In this document: one piece after another, positions 55,471 through 63,601 of the stretch
How positions within the stretch are numbered: position 1 is the first letter of the stretch
Layout: the number at the start of each line of letters is the position of its first letter
From: Azospirillum agricola
GTDB taxonomy: Bacteria > Pseudomonadota > Alphaproteobacteria > Azospirillales > Azospirillaceae
NCBI RefSeq assembly: GCF_017876095.1
Contig: NZ_JAGINM010000010.1
Coordinates: 186,001-250,000, forward strand
Length of the DNA: 64,000 bases
Direction: 5' to 3'
Notes under the pieces: model-generated
Told to the model about the DNA's origin: nothing
Databases searched by the model: none
Seen by the model: the letters and a program-made list of their open reading frames with translations, nothing else
Position numbers and translations under genes: made by a program

Positions 55471-55805
55471 TGCTTTCCCTTTCGGAACAATGGGTTGAAA
55501 AATCGATGCCGAGGCGGCTGAACCGGCAGCGGCACGATTTCACGACATGATGGAATCGGAACGGCCAGTTTGTCTATTATTTTTATCGGGAAAAATCAGG
55601 GAATTTTCCTTATTGGTGTAAAATAAAGCGTGGTCCATAAATTTTCACAAATCCGTTGACAGGAAAAAATCTCTATAAAATGATTAGAGATATCGGACGC
55701 CTCCGGATCACCGGCCGGACCAACGGCCGGGCCGCCGCGCGCCACCCCCGCCGCATCGTCATGCGGGGCTTCAAGAACAACAAAACCCTCTTGCGGGAAT
55801 CCACC

Positions 55806-56888
55806 ATGCGTCACTCCCCCTCATCCTCGCCCTCCACCCCGCCCGCCCGTCCGCCGAGCAAGGGGCCGTCGGCACGCTGGCTGCTGGCTGGCGCGCTCGG
55901 CGTGGCGCTCGGCCTCGCGCTGACCGGCGCCGCCAAGGCCGGGCCGACGATCGACGCCATCAAGGCGCGCGGCGCCATCAAGGTCGGCGTCGGCTCGCAG
56001 CCGGGCTTCTTCGCGCCGGACAGCAACGGCCGCTGGCAGGGCTTCTTCGTCGATTTCGGCCGGGCGCTCGCCATCGCGGTCTTCAACGACCCGGAAAAGG
56101 TCCAGTTCGTCTCCTCCTCGCCGCAGCAGCGCCTGCCCTCGCTGCAATCGGGCGAGTTCGACATCCTGCTGTCGGGGGTGACCCAGACCTTCACCCGCGC
56201 CACCAAGCTGGGCTTCCATTTCGGCCCGGTGGTCTTCTACGACGGCCAGGGGCTGCTGGTGCCCAAGAAGTTGGGCGTCGCCAAGGGCAAGGACCTGAAC
56301 GGCGCCACCGTCTGCGTGCAGACCGGCACCACGGGCGAACTGAACATCACCGACTTCTTCCGGCAGAACAGGATCAGCTTCAAGCCGGTGGTGATCGAGG
56401 AGACGGCCGAGAACCAGAAGGCCTTCGCCAGCGGCCGCTGCGACGTGCTGACCCAGGACGCGTCGGATCTGGCGATCACCCGCACCCAGCTTCCCAAGCC
56501 CGACGATTACGTCCTGCTGCCCGAGCGCATCTCCAAGGAGCCGCTGGCCCCGGCCATCCGCTACGGCGACGACCAGTGGTTGGAGATCGTCAACTGGGTG
56601 GTCAACGCCACCATCCAGGCCGAGGAATTCGGCATCACCCAGGCCAACGTCGACAGCTTCCTGACCAGCGGCGACCCGTCGATCCGCCGCTTCCTCGGCG
56701 TCGACCCCAGCCTGGGCGAGGCCGCCAAGCTCGATCCCAAGATCTTCTACACGATCATCAAGACGGTCGGGAATTACGGCGAGATCTTCGAGCGCCACGT
56801 CGGCCCGAAGACCAAGGTCGGTCTGGAGCGCGGCTACAACGCGCCGTGGACGCAGGGCGGCCTGCTCTACGCCCCGCCCTTCCGCTGA
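55806..56888 (+). CDS. Amino-acid ABC transporter substrate-binding protein (AapJ-like)
   Basis: 360 residues from the ATG at 55806. A signal with a long n-region (KGPSARWLLAGALGVALGLA, cut near AKA-G) precedes the SBP_bac_3 fold: TIDAIKARGAIKVGVGSQPG, GFFVDFGRALAIAVFNDPEK, FVSSSPQQRLPSLQSGEFDI, VCVQTGTTGELNITDFFRQN and DVLTQDASDLAITRTQLPKP. It resembles the general L-amino-acid binding protein AapJ. It lies divergent from the sulfur operon and heads a three-gene unit with two permeases. The ligand might be a sulfur amino acid, judging from context only. Confidence 0.87.
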   Translation: MRHSPSSSPSTPPARPPSKGPSARWLLAGALGVALGLALTGAAKAGPTIDAIKARGAIKVGVGSQPGFFAPDSNGRWQGFFVDFGRALAIAVFNDPEKVQFVSSSPQQRLPSLQSGEFDILLSGVTQTFTRATKLGFHFGPVVFYDGQGLLVPKKLGVAKGKDLNGATVCVQTGTTGELNITDFFRQNRISFKPVVIEETAENQKAFASGRCDVLTQDASDLAITRTQLPKPDDYVLLPERISKEPLAPAIRYGDDQWLEIVNWVVNATIQAEEFGITQANVDSFLTSGDPSIRRFLGVDPSLGEAAKLDPKIFYTIIKTVGNYGEIFERHVGPKTKVGLERGYNAPWTQGGLLYAPPFR

Positions 56889-56921
56889 GCCGGACAGCGT
56901 CGTGACGGAAGGCTGAGTCCG

Positions 56922-58127
56922 GTGCGAAACGAACACGGATCCACACCCGGCTCCGGATTGGCCAAGACGTTGGCCGGAACGGCCGCCTCCTGGTGGGGCG
57001 GCCGTTCCGGCGTCCAGCTCGCGCTGCTCGGCGCCGTGCTGCTGGCGACGGTCTGGCTTGGGAGCAACACGGTCGCCAGCATGGAGCGCTTCGGCATCAC
57101 GCCGGGCTTCGACTTCCTGCACCGTCCCGCCGGCTTCGAGATCGGCGAATCGGTCGTCGCCTACGCCCCGCAGGACAGCTACGGCCGCGCCCTGCTGGTG
57201 GGGCTGCTGAACACGGTGAAGGTGGCGGCGGTCGGCTGCGTCCTCGCCACCCTGCTCGGCGTCGCGCTGGGGGTGGCGCGGCTGTCGGGCAACCCGCTGC
57301 TGTCGGTGCTGGCCCAGGGCTATGTCGAGCTGATCCGCAGCACGCCGCTTCTGCTCCAGCTCTTTTTCTGGAGCGCCACCTTCCAGGCGCTGCCCGGCCC
57401 GCGCCAGGCGCTCAACCCGCTGCCGGGAATCTTCCTGTGCAACCGGGGCATCCTGCTGCCGGCCTTCGCCGGAGAGGGAACCGGCGGCTGGGTGCTGGCG
57501 GCGCTCGCCCTGGCCGGTCTGCTGGCGGTGGCGGGGACGGCGCTGCGACGACGCGCGGATCCGGGTGGCGGCACGTTGTCGGCCGTCGCGGTCGCGGCGG
57601 TCGCGCTGGGGGTGCCGGCCGGGCTGCTGGCCGGGGTGCTCGCCAACTCCGGCCTGCCGCTGGCGGTCGAGTTTCCCGAGCTGGCCGGCTTCAACTTCGC
57701 CGGCGGAGCCACCGTGTCGCCGGAATTCTCGGCGATGCTGGTCGGGCTGGTGGTCAACGCCACCGCGATGATCTCCGAGATCGTGCGCGGCGGCATCCAG
57801 GCGGTGCCGTCCGGCCAGTGGGAGGCGGCCCGCGCGCTCGGCCTGACGCGCGGGCGGATCATGCGGCTGGTGGTGCTGCCGCAGGCGCTGCGGGTGATCG
57901 TGCCGTTGATGACCAGCAGCCACCTCAACCTGATCAAGAATTCGAGCCTCGCCGTGGCGATCGGCTTTCCCGATCTGGTCAGCGTCATCAACACCAGCGC
58001 CAACCAGACGGGTCAGGTGCTGGAAACCATGGCGATCATGATGGGGGCCTACCTGACGGTGAATCTGGCGGTGTCGGCGGCGATGAACCTGTACAACCAA
58101 CAGCTTGAACGGCGGGGGCGGCGATGA
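56922..58127 (+). CDS. Amino-acid ABC transporter permease (AapQ-like)
   Basis: 401 residues from a GTG at 56922. AapQ-type permease with an extended periplasmic loop: GRALLVGLLNTVKVAAVGCV, GYVELIRSTPLLLQLFFWSA, and the EAA loop QWEAARALGLTRGRIMRLVV with LPQALRVIVPLMTSSHLNLI. It ends in an ATGA overlap with the partner permease. It would form a heterodimeric channel with the next protein. Confidence 0.88.
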   Translation: MRNEHGSTPGSGLAKTLAGTAASWWGGRSGVQLALLGAVLLATVWLGSNTVASMERFGITPGFDFLHRPAGFEIGESVVAYAPQDSYGRALLVGLLNTVKVAAVGCVLATLLGVALGVARLSGNPLLSVLAQGYVELIRSTPLLLQLFFWSATFQALPGPRQALNPLPGIFLCNRGILLPAFAGEGTGGWVLAALALAGLLAVAGTALRRRADPGGGTLSAVAVAAVALGVPAGLLAGVLANSGLPLAVEFPELAGFNFAGGATVSPEFSAMLVGLVVNATAMISEIVRGGIQAVPSGQWEAARALGLTRGRIMRLVVLPQALRVIVPLMTSSHLNLIKNSSLAVAIGFPDLVSVINTSANQTGQVLETMAIMMGAYLTVNLAVSAAMNLYNQQLERRGRR

Positions 58128-59230
58128 CCGACCACGCGACGGACCACAGGCTGGGCGGGCTGGCACCGCCGCGCAGCACCCCCGAACCGCGCTGGCGGGC
58201 GCTGCGCGACGGGCTGTTCGGCTCAAAGCCGAACGCCGTTCTCACGCTGCTGTGCCTCGGGTTGCTCGCCTGGGCGGTGCCGCCGCTGCTGCGCTGGACC
58301 CTGCTCGACGCGGTGTGGTCCGGTCCCGCCGACCGTTGCGCCGAGGCGGCCGGCGCCTGCTGGGCCTTCGTCGGCGAGAAGCTGCGCTACATCCTGTTCG
58401 GCTTCTACGACGTCGACCGGCAATGGCGGCCGGCGGCGGCGCTGGCGATCCTGGCGGGGATGACGGTGCTGAGCGCGCTGCCGGCGCTGTGGCGGCGGAC
58501 GACACCCTTGCGCTGGGTCGCCGGCTGGAGCGCCGGGCTGGCGGTGGTCGTGCTGCTGCTGACCGGCGGGCCGGACGGTCCAGCGGTGCCGACCGAGCGC
58601 TGGAGCGGCCTGCCGGTGAACCTGCTGCTGGCGACGGTCGGCATGATCGGCGCCTTTCCGCTGGCGGTGCTGCTGGCGCTCGCCCGGCGCAGCCCGCTGG
58701 GCGGGGTGCGGCTGCTGGCGGTCACGTTCATCGAGGTGATGCGCGGCGTGCCGCTGATCGCCGTGCTCTACGTCGCCACCCTGCTGCTGCCGCTGATGCT
58801 GCCGTCGGGCTCGGCCATCGACAAGCTGCTGCGGGCGCAGATCGCCATCATCCTGTTCGTCTCGGCCTATCTGGCGGAGATCATCCGCGCCGGCTTGCAG
58901 GCGATTCCGCCGGGCCAGCACGAGGCGGCGCGCGCGCTGGGGCTCGGATACTGGGCGGCGATGCGGCTGGTGATCCTGCCGCAGGCGCTGCGCACGGTGA
59001 TTCCGGCCATCGTCAACCTCGCCGTCGGCCTGTTCCAGGACACCACGCTGGTCATCGTCATCGGCCTGTTCGATGTGCTGAACACCGCGCGCAACGCGGC
59101 GAAGGACCCGGCCTGGCTCGGCTTCTACGACGAGGCCTTCGCCCTCGCCGCCGTCATCTATCTGATCTTTTGCGTGCTGGCCTCGCGCTACAGCCTTTGG
59201 CTGGAGGCCCGGCTGCGGCGCGGCGGCTGA
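58124..59230 (+). CDS. Amino-acid ABC transporter permease (AapM-like)
   Basis: 368 residues. Long N-terminal part with extra helices (WWAVPPLLRW-type; GEKLRYILFGFYDVDRQWRP), as in AapM, then VTFIEVMRGVPLIAVLYVAT, LAEIIRAGLQAIPPGQHEAA and RALGLGYWAAMRLVILPQAL, the EAA loop. No ATP-binding protein gene follows: the next gene is a PAP2 phosphatase. The ATPase must come from another locus or have been lost. Confidence 0.87.
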   Translation: MTDHATDHRLGGLAPPRSTPEPRWRALRDGLFGSKPNAVLTLLCLGLLAWAVPPLLRWTLLDAVWSGPADRCAEAAGACWAFVGEKLRYILFGFYDVDRQWRPAAALAILAGMTVLSALPALWRRTTPLRWVAGWSAGLAVVVLLLTGGPDGPAVPTERWSGLPVNLLLATVGMIGAFPLAVLLALARRSPLGGVRLLAVTFIEVMRGVPLIAVLYVATLLLPLMLPSGSAIDKLLRAQIAIILFVSAYLAEIIRAGLQAIPPGQHEAARALGLGYWAAMRLVILPQALRTVIPAIVNLAVGLFQDTTLVIVIGLFDVLNTARNAAKDPAWLGFYDEAFALAAVIYLIFCVLASRYSLWLEARLRRGG

Positions 59231-59330
59231 ACCGCTCCGGCGGTTGGCTGAGGATGGCGCGTCGGACCGGGCGGAACCGCGCCCTTCCCGAACCGTTCCT
59301 CCGGGGCATGAAACCGCAGGAGCGTGAGCC

Positions 59331-59954
59331 TTGAGCGACGCCATCGGATACAACGGAGCGCCGGTGCCCGAACCGCTGCGCCCGATCCTGACCCGGATCG
59401 ACGGAATCGACGCGCATCTCCACGACGCCTGCACCGGCAAGGCCGGCGCGGTGGAGCAGGCCGTCGCCACTGCGGGCCGTTACGTCATAAAGCGGCACAT
59501 CCTGATTCCGGGCTTCGCCGCCACATGGTGCGTCGGAATGCTCGCCGGAAACGACCGGCTGCGCCGGGCCGGGGGGGTGGGCGTGGTCGGGCTGATGGCG
59601 ACCGCCGCCGCCAGCCGCTCCATCAAGGCACGGATCCGCCGCCGCCGTCCCGACGAATGCCACCCGCGCCTGAAGGCTGGCTACCGCATCAGCGCGCGCT
59701 CCTTCCCCTCCGGGCACGCGGCGAGCGCCTTCGCCGCCGCGACCGCCGTTGCCTCGGCCGTGGCCACGCCGGGTGAGGCCGCGCTGGTCTATGGCTGCGC
59801 CGCAGTGCTGGCAAGCGGACGCGTCATGCGGCACCGCCATTGGGTGTCGGACGTGCTGGCCGGCGCCCTGCTCGGCACCGCCGTCACACTGCTGGCGCGA
59901 ACCCTGCTGCCGGGATTTGAGGGGAAACTGGAAGGAAACGACGCGGACCGCTGA
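59331..59954 (+). CDS. PAP2-superfamily phosphatase
   Basis: 207 residues from a TTG at 59331 preceded by GCAGGAGCG. The tripartite phosphatase signature is present: KARIRRRRP (KX6RP), SFPSGHAAS (PSGH) and SGRVMRHRHWVSDVLAG (SRX5HX3D, with G between S and R). It may dephosphorylate undecaprenyl pyrophosphate or lipid phosphates in the membrane. Hydrophobic segments lie at about 57-70, 80-95, 140-165 and 175-195. It is convergent with repA. Confidence 0.82.
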   Translation: MSDAIGYNGAPVPEPLRPILTRIDGIDAHLHDACTGKAGAVEQAVATAGRYVIKRHILIPGFAATWCVGMLAGNDRLRRAGGVGVVGLMATAAASRSIKARIRRRRPDECHPRLKAGYRISARSFPSGHAASAFAAATAVASAVATPGEAALVYGCAAVLASGRVMRHRHWVSDVLAGALLGTAVTLLARTLLPGFEGKLEGNDADR

Positions 59955-59986
59955 ATGGGGATCGGCCCGCCTTTCCCTGCCGCCGC

Positions 59987-61216
59987 TCAGTCCTCGTTCA
60001 GCGGCAGCGACACCTGCGCCGCGTCGGCGAGCAGCCGCTTGGCGCGCTTGCCACGCATCTCGACCGCGTCGGCGGTCTTCAGCGGCACGAACCCATCCGG
60101 ACGGCCGACATTGCCGACGATCGCCTTGAGCAGGTCGATGTTGGTCTTCTGCACCCGGCGGCCACGACGCACCTGGTCGAGGAACTTGGCCGACGGCGTC
60201 AGCAGATAGTCGATGGCGTCGATGCGCTTGCCGACCTTGGTGTATTCCTTGTCGGCGCGGTCGAGGATGCCCTCGTCGACCAGCGCGTCGACCGCCGCCG
60301 TCACAACCCGCAGCGTGTCGCGCAGCCGCGACCACTCGTTCATGCCGCTGTTCTTGATGATCTCGTCGGCGCTGATGGCGACCGGCTTCGCGTCGTCCTC
60401 GGCGGTGTCGTATTCGATCGACAGGCGGTTGTAGAGCCAGCGCGACACCGGCGACTTCAACTTCATCAGCCAGGCGTAGGAGACCGGCTTGAACTCCAGG
60501 TCGCGGATGGCGGCGGAGACCAGCGGGTTGAACTCCAGATAGGTCTCCTCGACGCCGCCCTCCTCGTCGGTCAGGTCGGGGCGCGAGCGGATCGCCAGCA
60601 CCGGGAAGGCGGTGGATTCCAGGATGTTCTGGCCCCGGCTCTTCTTTCCCGGCTCCGGCGCCGGGCCGGTGGAGATGATGATGCGCGAGCGCGCCAGGAT
60701 GGTCAGCGATTCGCGGATGTCCTGGATCGACAGGGTGTGGTTGACCGCCCGCAGCTCCCGCTGGATCTCGTAGAGGCTGAAGCGCATCTGCACCTTGTCG
60801 CGGTTCTCCCCGGTCAGCGACAGGCGCGAGCGGTCCATGGCGAGGCGGCGCACCACCTGCTCGACCACCTGCTCGCGCTCCGACGGGAAGATCTCGACCT
60901 CGACCAGATCCGGGGCGGCGCCGGGCGCGCGCTCGCCCCCGCGCGGCGGGCCGTTGCGGTCGATGCGGGCGGGCTGCACGGTCAGGCGGTAGTTGCGGCC
61001 GCGAAAGGAGAACTCGCGCCGCACCGACTTGATGAAGCTGTCCTTGGTGACGAGCTCGCCCTTGTCCCTGGCCGTCTTGTCCTTGGCGTCGTTGTCGCGC
61101 GAGACGAAGACGAAGCGCGGCGCCAGATCGTACAAGGCGATCAGGTGCGACTGCGACCGGTCCTCCAGCTCGAACAGGATGAGCTGGGCCGCGCTGGTCG
61201 GGGCCATCTTGGTCAT
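59987..61216 (-). CDS. repA: Plasmid replication initiator protein
   Basis: 409 residues from the ATG at 61216 (TKMAPTSAAQLILFELEDRS). It matches the replication-initiator type found on Azospirillum and related plasmids: YDLAPRFVFVSRDNDAKDKT, FSFRGRNYRLTVQPARIDRN, a winged-helix region with VQMRFSLYEIQRELRAVNHT and LSIQDIRESLTILARSRIII, then YLEFNPLVSAAIRDLEFKPV and KLKSPVSRWLYNRLSIEYDT, where the second winged helix of Rep proteins lies. It should bind the iteron repeats just upstream of its own gene and load the replisome. The position of the iterons over its promoter suggests autoregulation. Confidence 0.85.
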   Translation of the reverse strand: MTKMAPTSAAQLILFELEDRSQSHLIALYDLAPRFVFVSRDNDAKDKTARDKGELVTKDSFIKSVRREFSFRGRNYRLTVQPARIDRNGPPRGGERAPGAAPDLVEVEIFPSEREQVVEQVVRRLAMDRSRLSLTGENRDKVQMRFSLYEIQRELRAVNHTLSIQDIRESLTILARSRIIISTGPAPEPGKKSRGQNILESTAFPVLAIRSRPDLTDEEGGVEETYLEFNPLVSAAIRDLEFKPVSYAWLMKLKSPVSRWLYNRLSIEYDTAEDDAKPVAISADEIIKNSGMNEWSRLRDTLRVVTAAVDALVDEGILDRADKEYTKVGKRIDAIDYLLTPSAKFLDQVRRGRRVQKTNIDLLKAIVGNVGRPDGFVPLKTADAVEMRGKRAKRLLADAAQVSLPLNED

Positions 61217-61301
61217 TCGTCGTGTCTCCGCGTGTCGGCGACCACCATGGCGCGGCGGTGCCGACGGCGCAACAGAACCGAAGGATTCACCACCGGCGGG
61301 A

Positions 61302-61384
61302 TGGAGCGGCAGCCCGCGATCATGGCGCCTTTCCCCGCGATGCTGGAGCTTTTGCCCGCGTTCATGGAGCGACAGCTCGCGATG
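61302..61384 (-). repeat. Iteron cluster I: four inverted-orientation units at 21-bp spacing
   Basis: Units start at 61302, 61323, 61344 and 61365, exactly 21 bp apart. Read on the minus strand each resembles AATCGCGGGCAAAGGCTCCA; on the plus strand they begin TGGAGC and contain GCCCGCG (for example TGGAGCTTTTGCCCGCGTTC at 61344). The unit at 61323 is the most degenerate. Two helical turns per unit puts all copies on one face of the DNA. They lie 86 bp upstream of repA. Confidence 0.85.
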
Positions 61385-61454
61385 GACGGCCCGCCCCCGC
61401 GAATCCGGGTCATGACGGCGCCGACTCCGGAGCGACTCCGGAAGGAACCGGCGG

Positions 61455-61915
61455 AATCGCGGGCTGCCGCTCCATGCCCTCCTCCTGACGCATGGGGCAT
61501 CGGTGGGAATCGCGGGCAAAGGCTCCAGCGATCGGCAGTCCCACTCCCTCCACCGCCGCGCCACGGCCATGCTCAGGTCAAAACGGCTGGAATCGCGCGT
61601 GATGCCGGACGAACCTCCCCTCATTTCTTGCATCGGATGCCCGTCATCCTGCGCCGCGCCCGCGCTGTTCATGCCGGTCTTCGCCTTGATCTGACTCGCG
61701 ATTTCGCCGGATTTCGGGAATCGCGGGCAAGCGCTCCATGGCTGGGGAAGCCAATCGCGGGCAAAGGCTCCAATTCCGCGGGGAACCGCGCCAGGATCCC
61801 GATTCGGGCGGCAAACGCGGGCAAGAACTCCAGGGTCGCGGGCTGTCGCTCCAAGGTCGCGAGGAAAGACTTCCGGTGTGCGGGCAAAGGCTCCATGGAG
61901 CGGTTGCCCGCGATT
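61455..61915 (+). repeat. Iteron cluster II: candidate replication origin
   Basis: Direct copies of AATCGCGGGCAAAGGCTCCA start at 61508 and 61753 (identical), with variants at 61455, 61719, 61774 (degenerate), 61813, 61834, 61855 (degenerate) and 61876. An inverted copy follows back to back at 61896-61915 (TGGAGCGGTTGCCCGCGATT), so the last pair forms a CTCCA/TGGAG dyad. Spacing between 61813, 61834, 61855 and 61876 is 21 bp. The region 61217-61988 otherwise holds no gene. With repA next to it this is very probably the replicon's oriV. No obvious AT-rich unwinding element or perfect DnaA box was seen. Confidence 0.85.
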
Positions 61916-61988
61916 CGACTTTCCCGCCGCCCGCTCCGAATCCTCCGCACCAATCAGGAGCCCGCGACGGGTGGAGGACAGCAGCAGC

Positions 61989-62846
61989 ATGACCGATCCT
62001 TGCAAGCACACAACGGCCGAACGGCCTGCCGGCGAACGCTGGGGCCGGATCCCGGCCTGGTGGCTCGACCACCCCGATCTCGACGCCGACGGGCTGGCCG
62101 TGCTGGCGGCGCTCAGCACCTTCGCCGACGAGGCCGGGGTGTGCTGGCCGTCGCAGGCGACGCTGGCCGCCAAGCTGAAGCGCAGCCGCCCCACCGTGAA
62201 CCGCATCCTCGGCCGATTGGAGGCTCTGGGCCTCGTCGCCATCGAGCATCGCAGCGCAACCAACGGCGGCCGCCTGAGCTGCCGCTACCGGCTCAGCCTC
62301 AGCCCCATCGCGGGCCGGGACTCCATGTCCTGTGGCCGAACTCCCCCTGACTCGCGGACTGACTCCCCCTGTTCAGCGGCGAGTCAGGAACAGCCCCAAC
62401 CAGAACAGATTCCAGACTCGCTCCCCTCGGGCGCGCCGGGTGGGCATCCGCGGACAAGCCGACGGCCGGACATCGCCGTCGCCCGGACGGTTCCGGCCGA
62501 CTGGATCCCGAGCGACGCCGACCGGCTCTGGGCGGCGAGCCGCTTTCCCGATGCCGACCTGGATGCCCACGCCGAACTGTTCGTCCGCCGTTGCCAGGCG
62601 CACGGCTACCGTTACCACGACGTGGGCGCCGCATGGCGCTCCTGGCTGCTACAGGACATGCCGAAGACCGCCCCGCGGGCATCCCACACCCGCAAGACGG
62701 TTCCATCGGTCTCCGCGCCGGCCAAGCGCGCCGCCGAGGCCGAACAGCGCGTCTCCGCCTGGGCCAGCGTCGCGGCCCAGCTGAACGGCAGCCTGCCACA
62801 CGCCGTTCCCGCCTCCTCGCCCTGCCCCTCCTCGCCCTGGATGTGA
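61989..62846 (+). CDS. Helix-turn-helix protein, plasmid replication associated
   Basis: 285 residues. A winged-helix/HTH_36-type domain lies at about 35-90 (VLAALSTFADEAGVCWPSQA; ATLAAKLKRSRPTVNRILGR; LEALGLVAIEHRSATNGGRL), like the N-terminal part of phage and plasmid replication O/DnaD proteins. A low-complexity linker follows, then VPADWIPSDADRLWAASRFP and ELFVRRCQAHGYRYHDVGAA WRSWL, resembling a DnaT-like DNA-binding segment. It diverges from repA across the iterons and is followed 1 bp later by another gene. It may assist initiation or helicase loading; this is inference from layout. Confidence 0.65.
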   Translation: MTDPCKHTTAERPAGERWGRIPAWWLDHPDLDADGLAVLAALSTFADEAGVCWPSQATLAAKLKRSRPTVNRILGRLEALGLVAIEHRSATNGGRLSCRYRLSLSPIAGRDSMSCGRTPPDSRTDSPCSAASQEQPQPEQIPDSLPSGAPGGHPRTSRRPDIAVARTVPADWIPSDADRLWAASRFPDADLDAHAELFVRRCQAHGYRYHDVGAAWRSWLLQDMPKTAPRASHTRKTVPSVSAPAKRAAEAEQRVSAWASVAAQLNGSLPHAVPASSPCPSSPWM

Positions 62847-62847
62847 C

Positions 62848-63483
62848 ATGAGCATTCCGCAACCGAGCCCCCTGCACACATTGCCACCCGCCTCGCCACT
62901 GCCCTTCGACCCGGCGATGGCCCCGGCCCAGCGCAGCCGGATGCTGACCGAGGCGCTGCCCGAACCGCTGCGCGCGCTGCTCGCCGGCGGGCGGGTCGAA
63001 CGGCGCAGCCGCTTCACCGACGACGGCTTCACCGGCATCGCCGAGGAATGGACGCCGCCTGACGGCGTCACCCCGCGCCACGCCGCGATGGCCCGCCGCG
63101 CCCTGGCGGAGATCGACGGCGACATTCTCGCGCCCGCCCCGGCCAACCATCTGCTGGGCCGCGTGCTGGCCCTGCTCAGCCATTACCCGGCGAAGGCGAC
63201 GACGCTCGATGTGGAGCGTTTGCTCGCGATGGACTGGGCCGACGATCTCGGCGAGTTTCCCGCCTGGGCCATCGACCACGCCGCGCGCGTCTGGCGCCGG
63301 TCGCGCAAGTGGCGGCCGAGCATTGCGGAGATCCGCGATCTGTGCGAGGACGCCTGCGCCGCCGAACGTGCGCTTGCCGACCGTCTGCGCGCCGTCGCCC
63401 AGGCCGGGGAGGCCGCCTCCAGCGACCGGCCGGCGCCCGTCCACCGTCTGGTGACCGGGGCGGTCCGCCGGATGCCGCGCTGA
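62848..63483 (+). CDS. Unknown protein of the replication region
   Basis: 211 residues, no recognised family. A disordered Pro-rich start (SIPQPSPLHTLPPASPLPFD) precedes helical segments, notably APANHLLGRVLALLSHYPAK and AIDHAARVWRRSRKWRPSIA-EIRDLCEDAC. The latter helix, with a WRRSRKWRPSIAEI pattern, resembles parts of phage helicase-loader or replisome-organiser proteins, but too weakly to name. Its start is 1 bp after the HTH gene's stop, so the two are coupled. It is followed by a hairpin and the parA promoter region. Confidence 0.6.
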   Translation: MSIPQPSPLHTLPPASPLPFDPAMAPAQRSRMLTEALPEPLRALLAGGRVERRSRFTDDGFTGIAEEWTPPDGVTPRHAAMARRALAEIDGDILAPAPANHLLGRVLALLSHYPAKATTLDVERLLAMDWADDLGEFPAWAIDHAARVWRRSRKWRPSIAEIRDLCEDACAAERALADRLRAVAQAGEAASSDRPAPVHRLVTGAVRRMPR

Positions 63484-63484
63484 C

Positions 63485-63504
63485 GGAACGCTCGGGCGCG
63501 TTCC
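63485..63504 (+). terminator. Stem-loop after the replication-region gene pair
   Basis: GGAACGC and GCGTTCC form a perfect 7-bp stem with a 6-base loop directly after the stop at 63483. No U-run follows; it may be a weak or factor-dependent terminator isolating parA. Confidence 0.45.
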
Positions 63505-63517
63505 CCTGTCCTCAAAG

Positions 63518-63533
63518 CTAAGACATGTCTTAG
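63518..63533. promoter_or_regulatory. Perfect 16-bp palindrome upstream of parA
   Basis: CTAAGACATGTCTTAG is fully self-complementary, flanked symmetrically by AAA and TTT after one mismatch. It lies 68 bp before the parA start. Such a dyad may be the ParA/ParB operator of an autoregulated partition operon or a parS-like site. Confidence 0.75.
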
Positions 63534-63601
63534 GTTTGAACCGCGGCGCGCGTCTGCTACACATCGGTCGAACGGTTCTTCTGCGAAAAAGGGTGTCGGG
63601 A

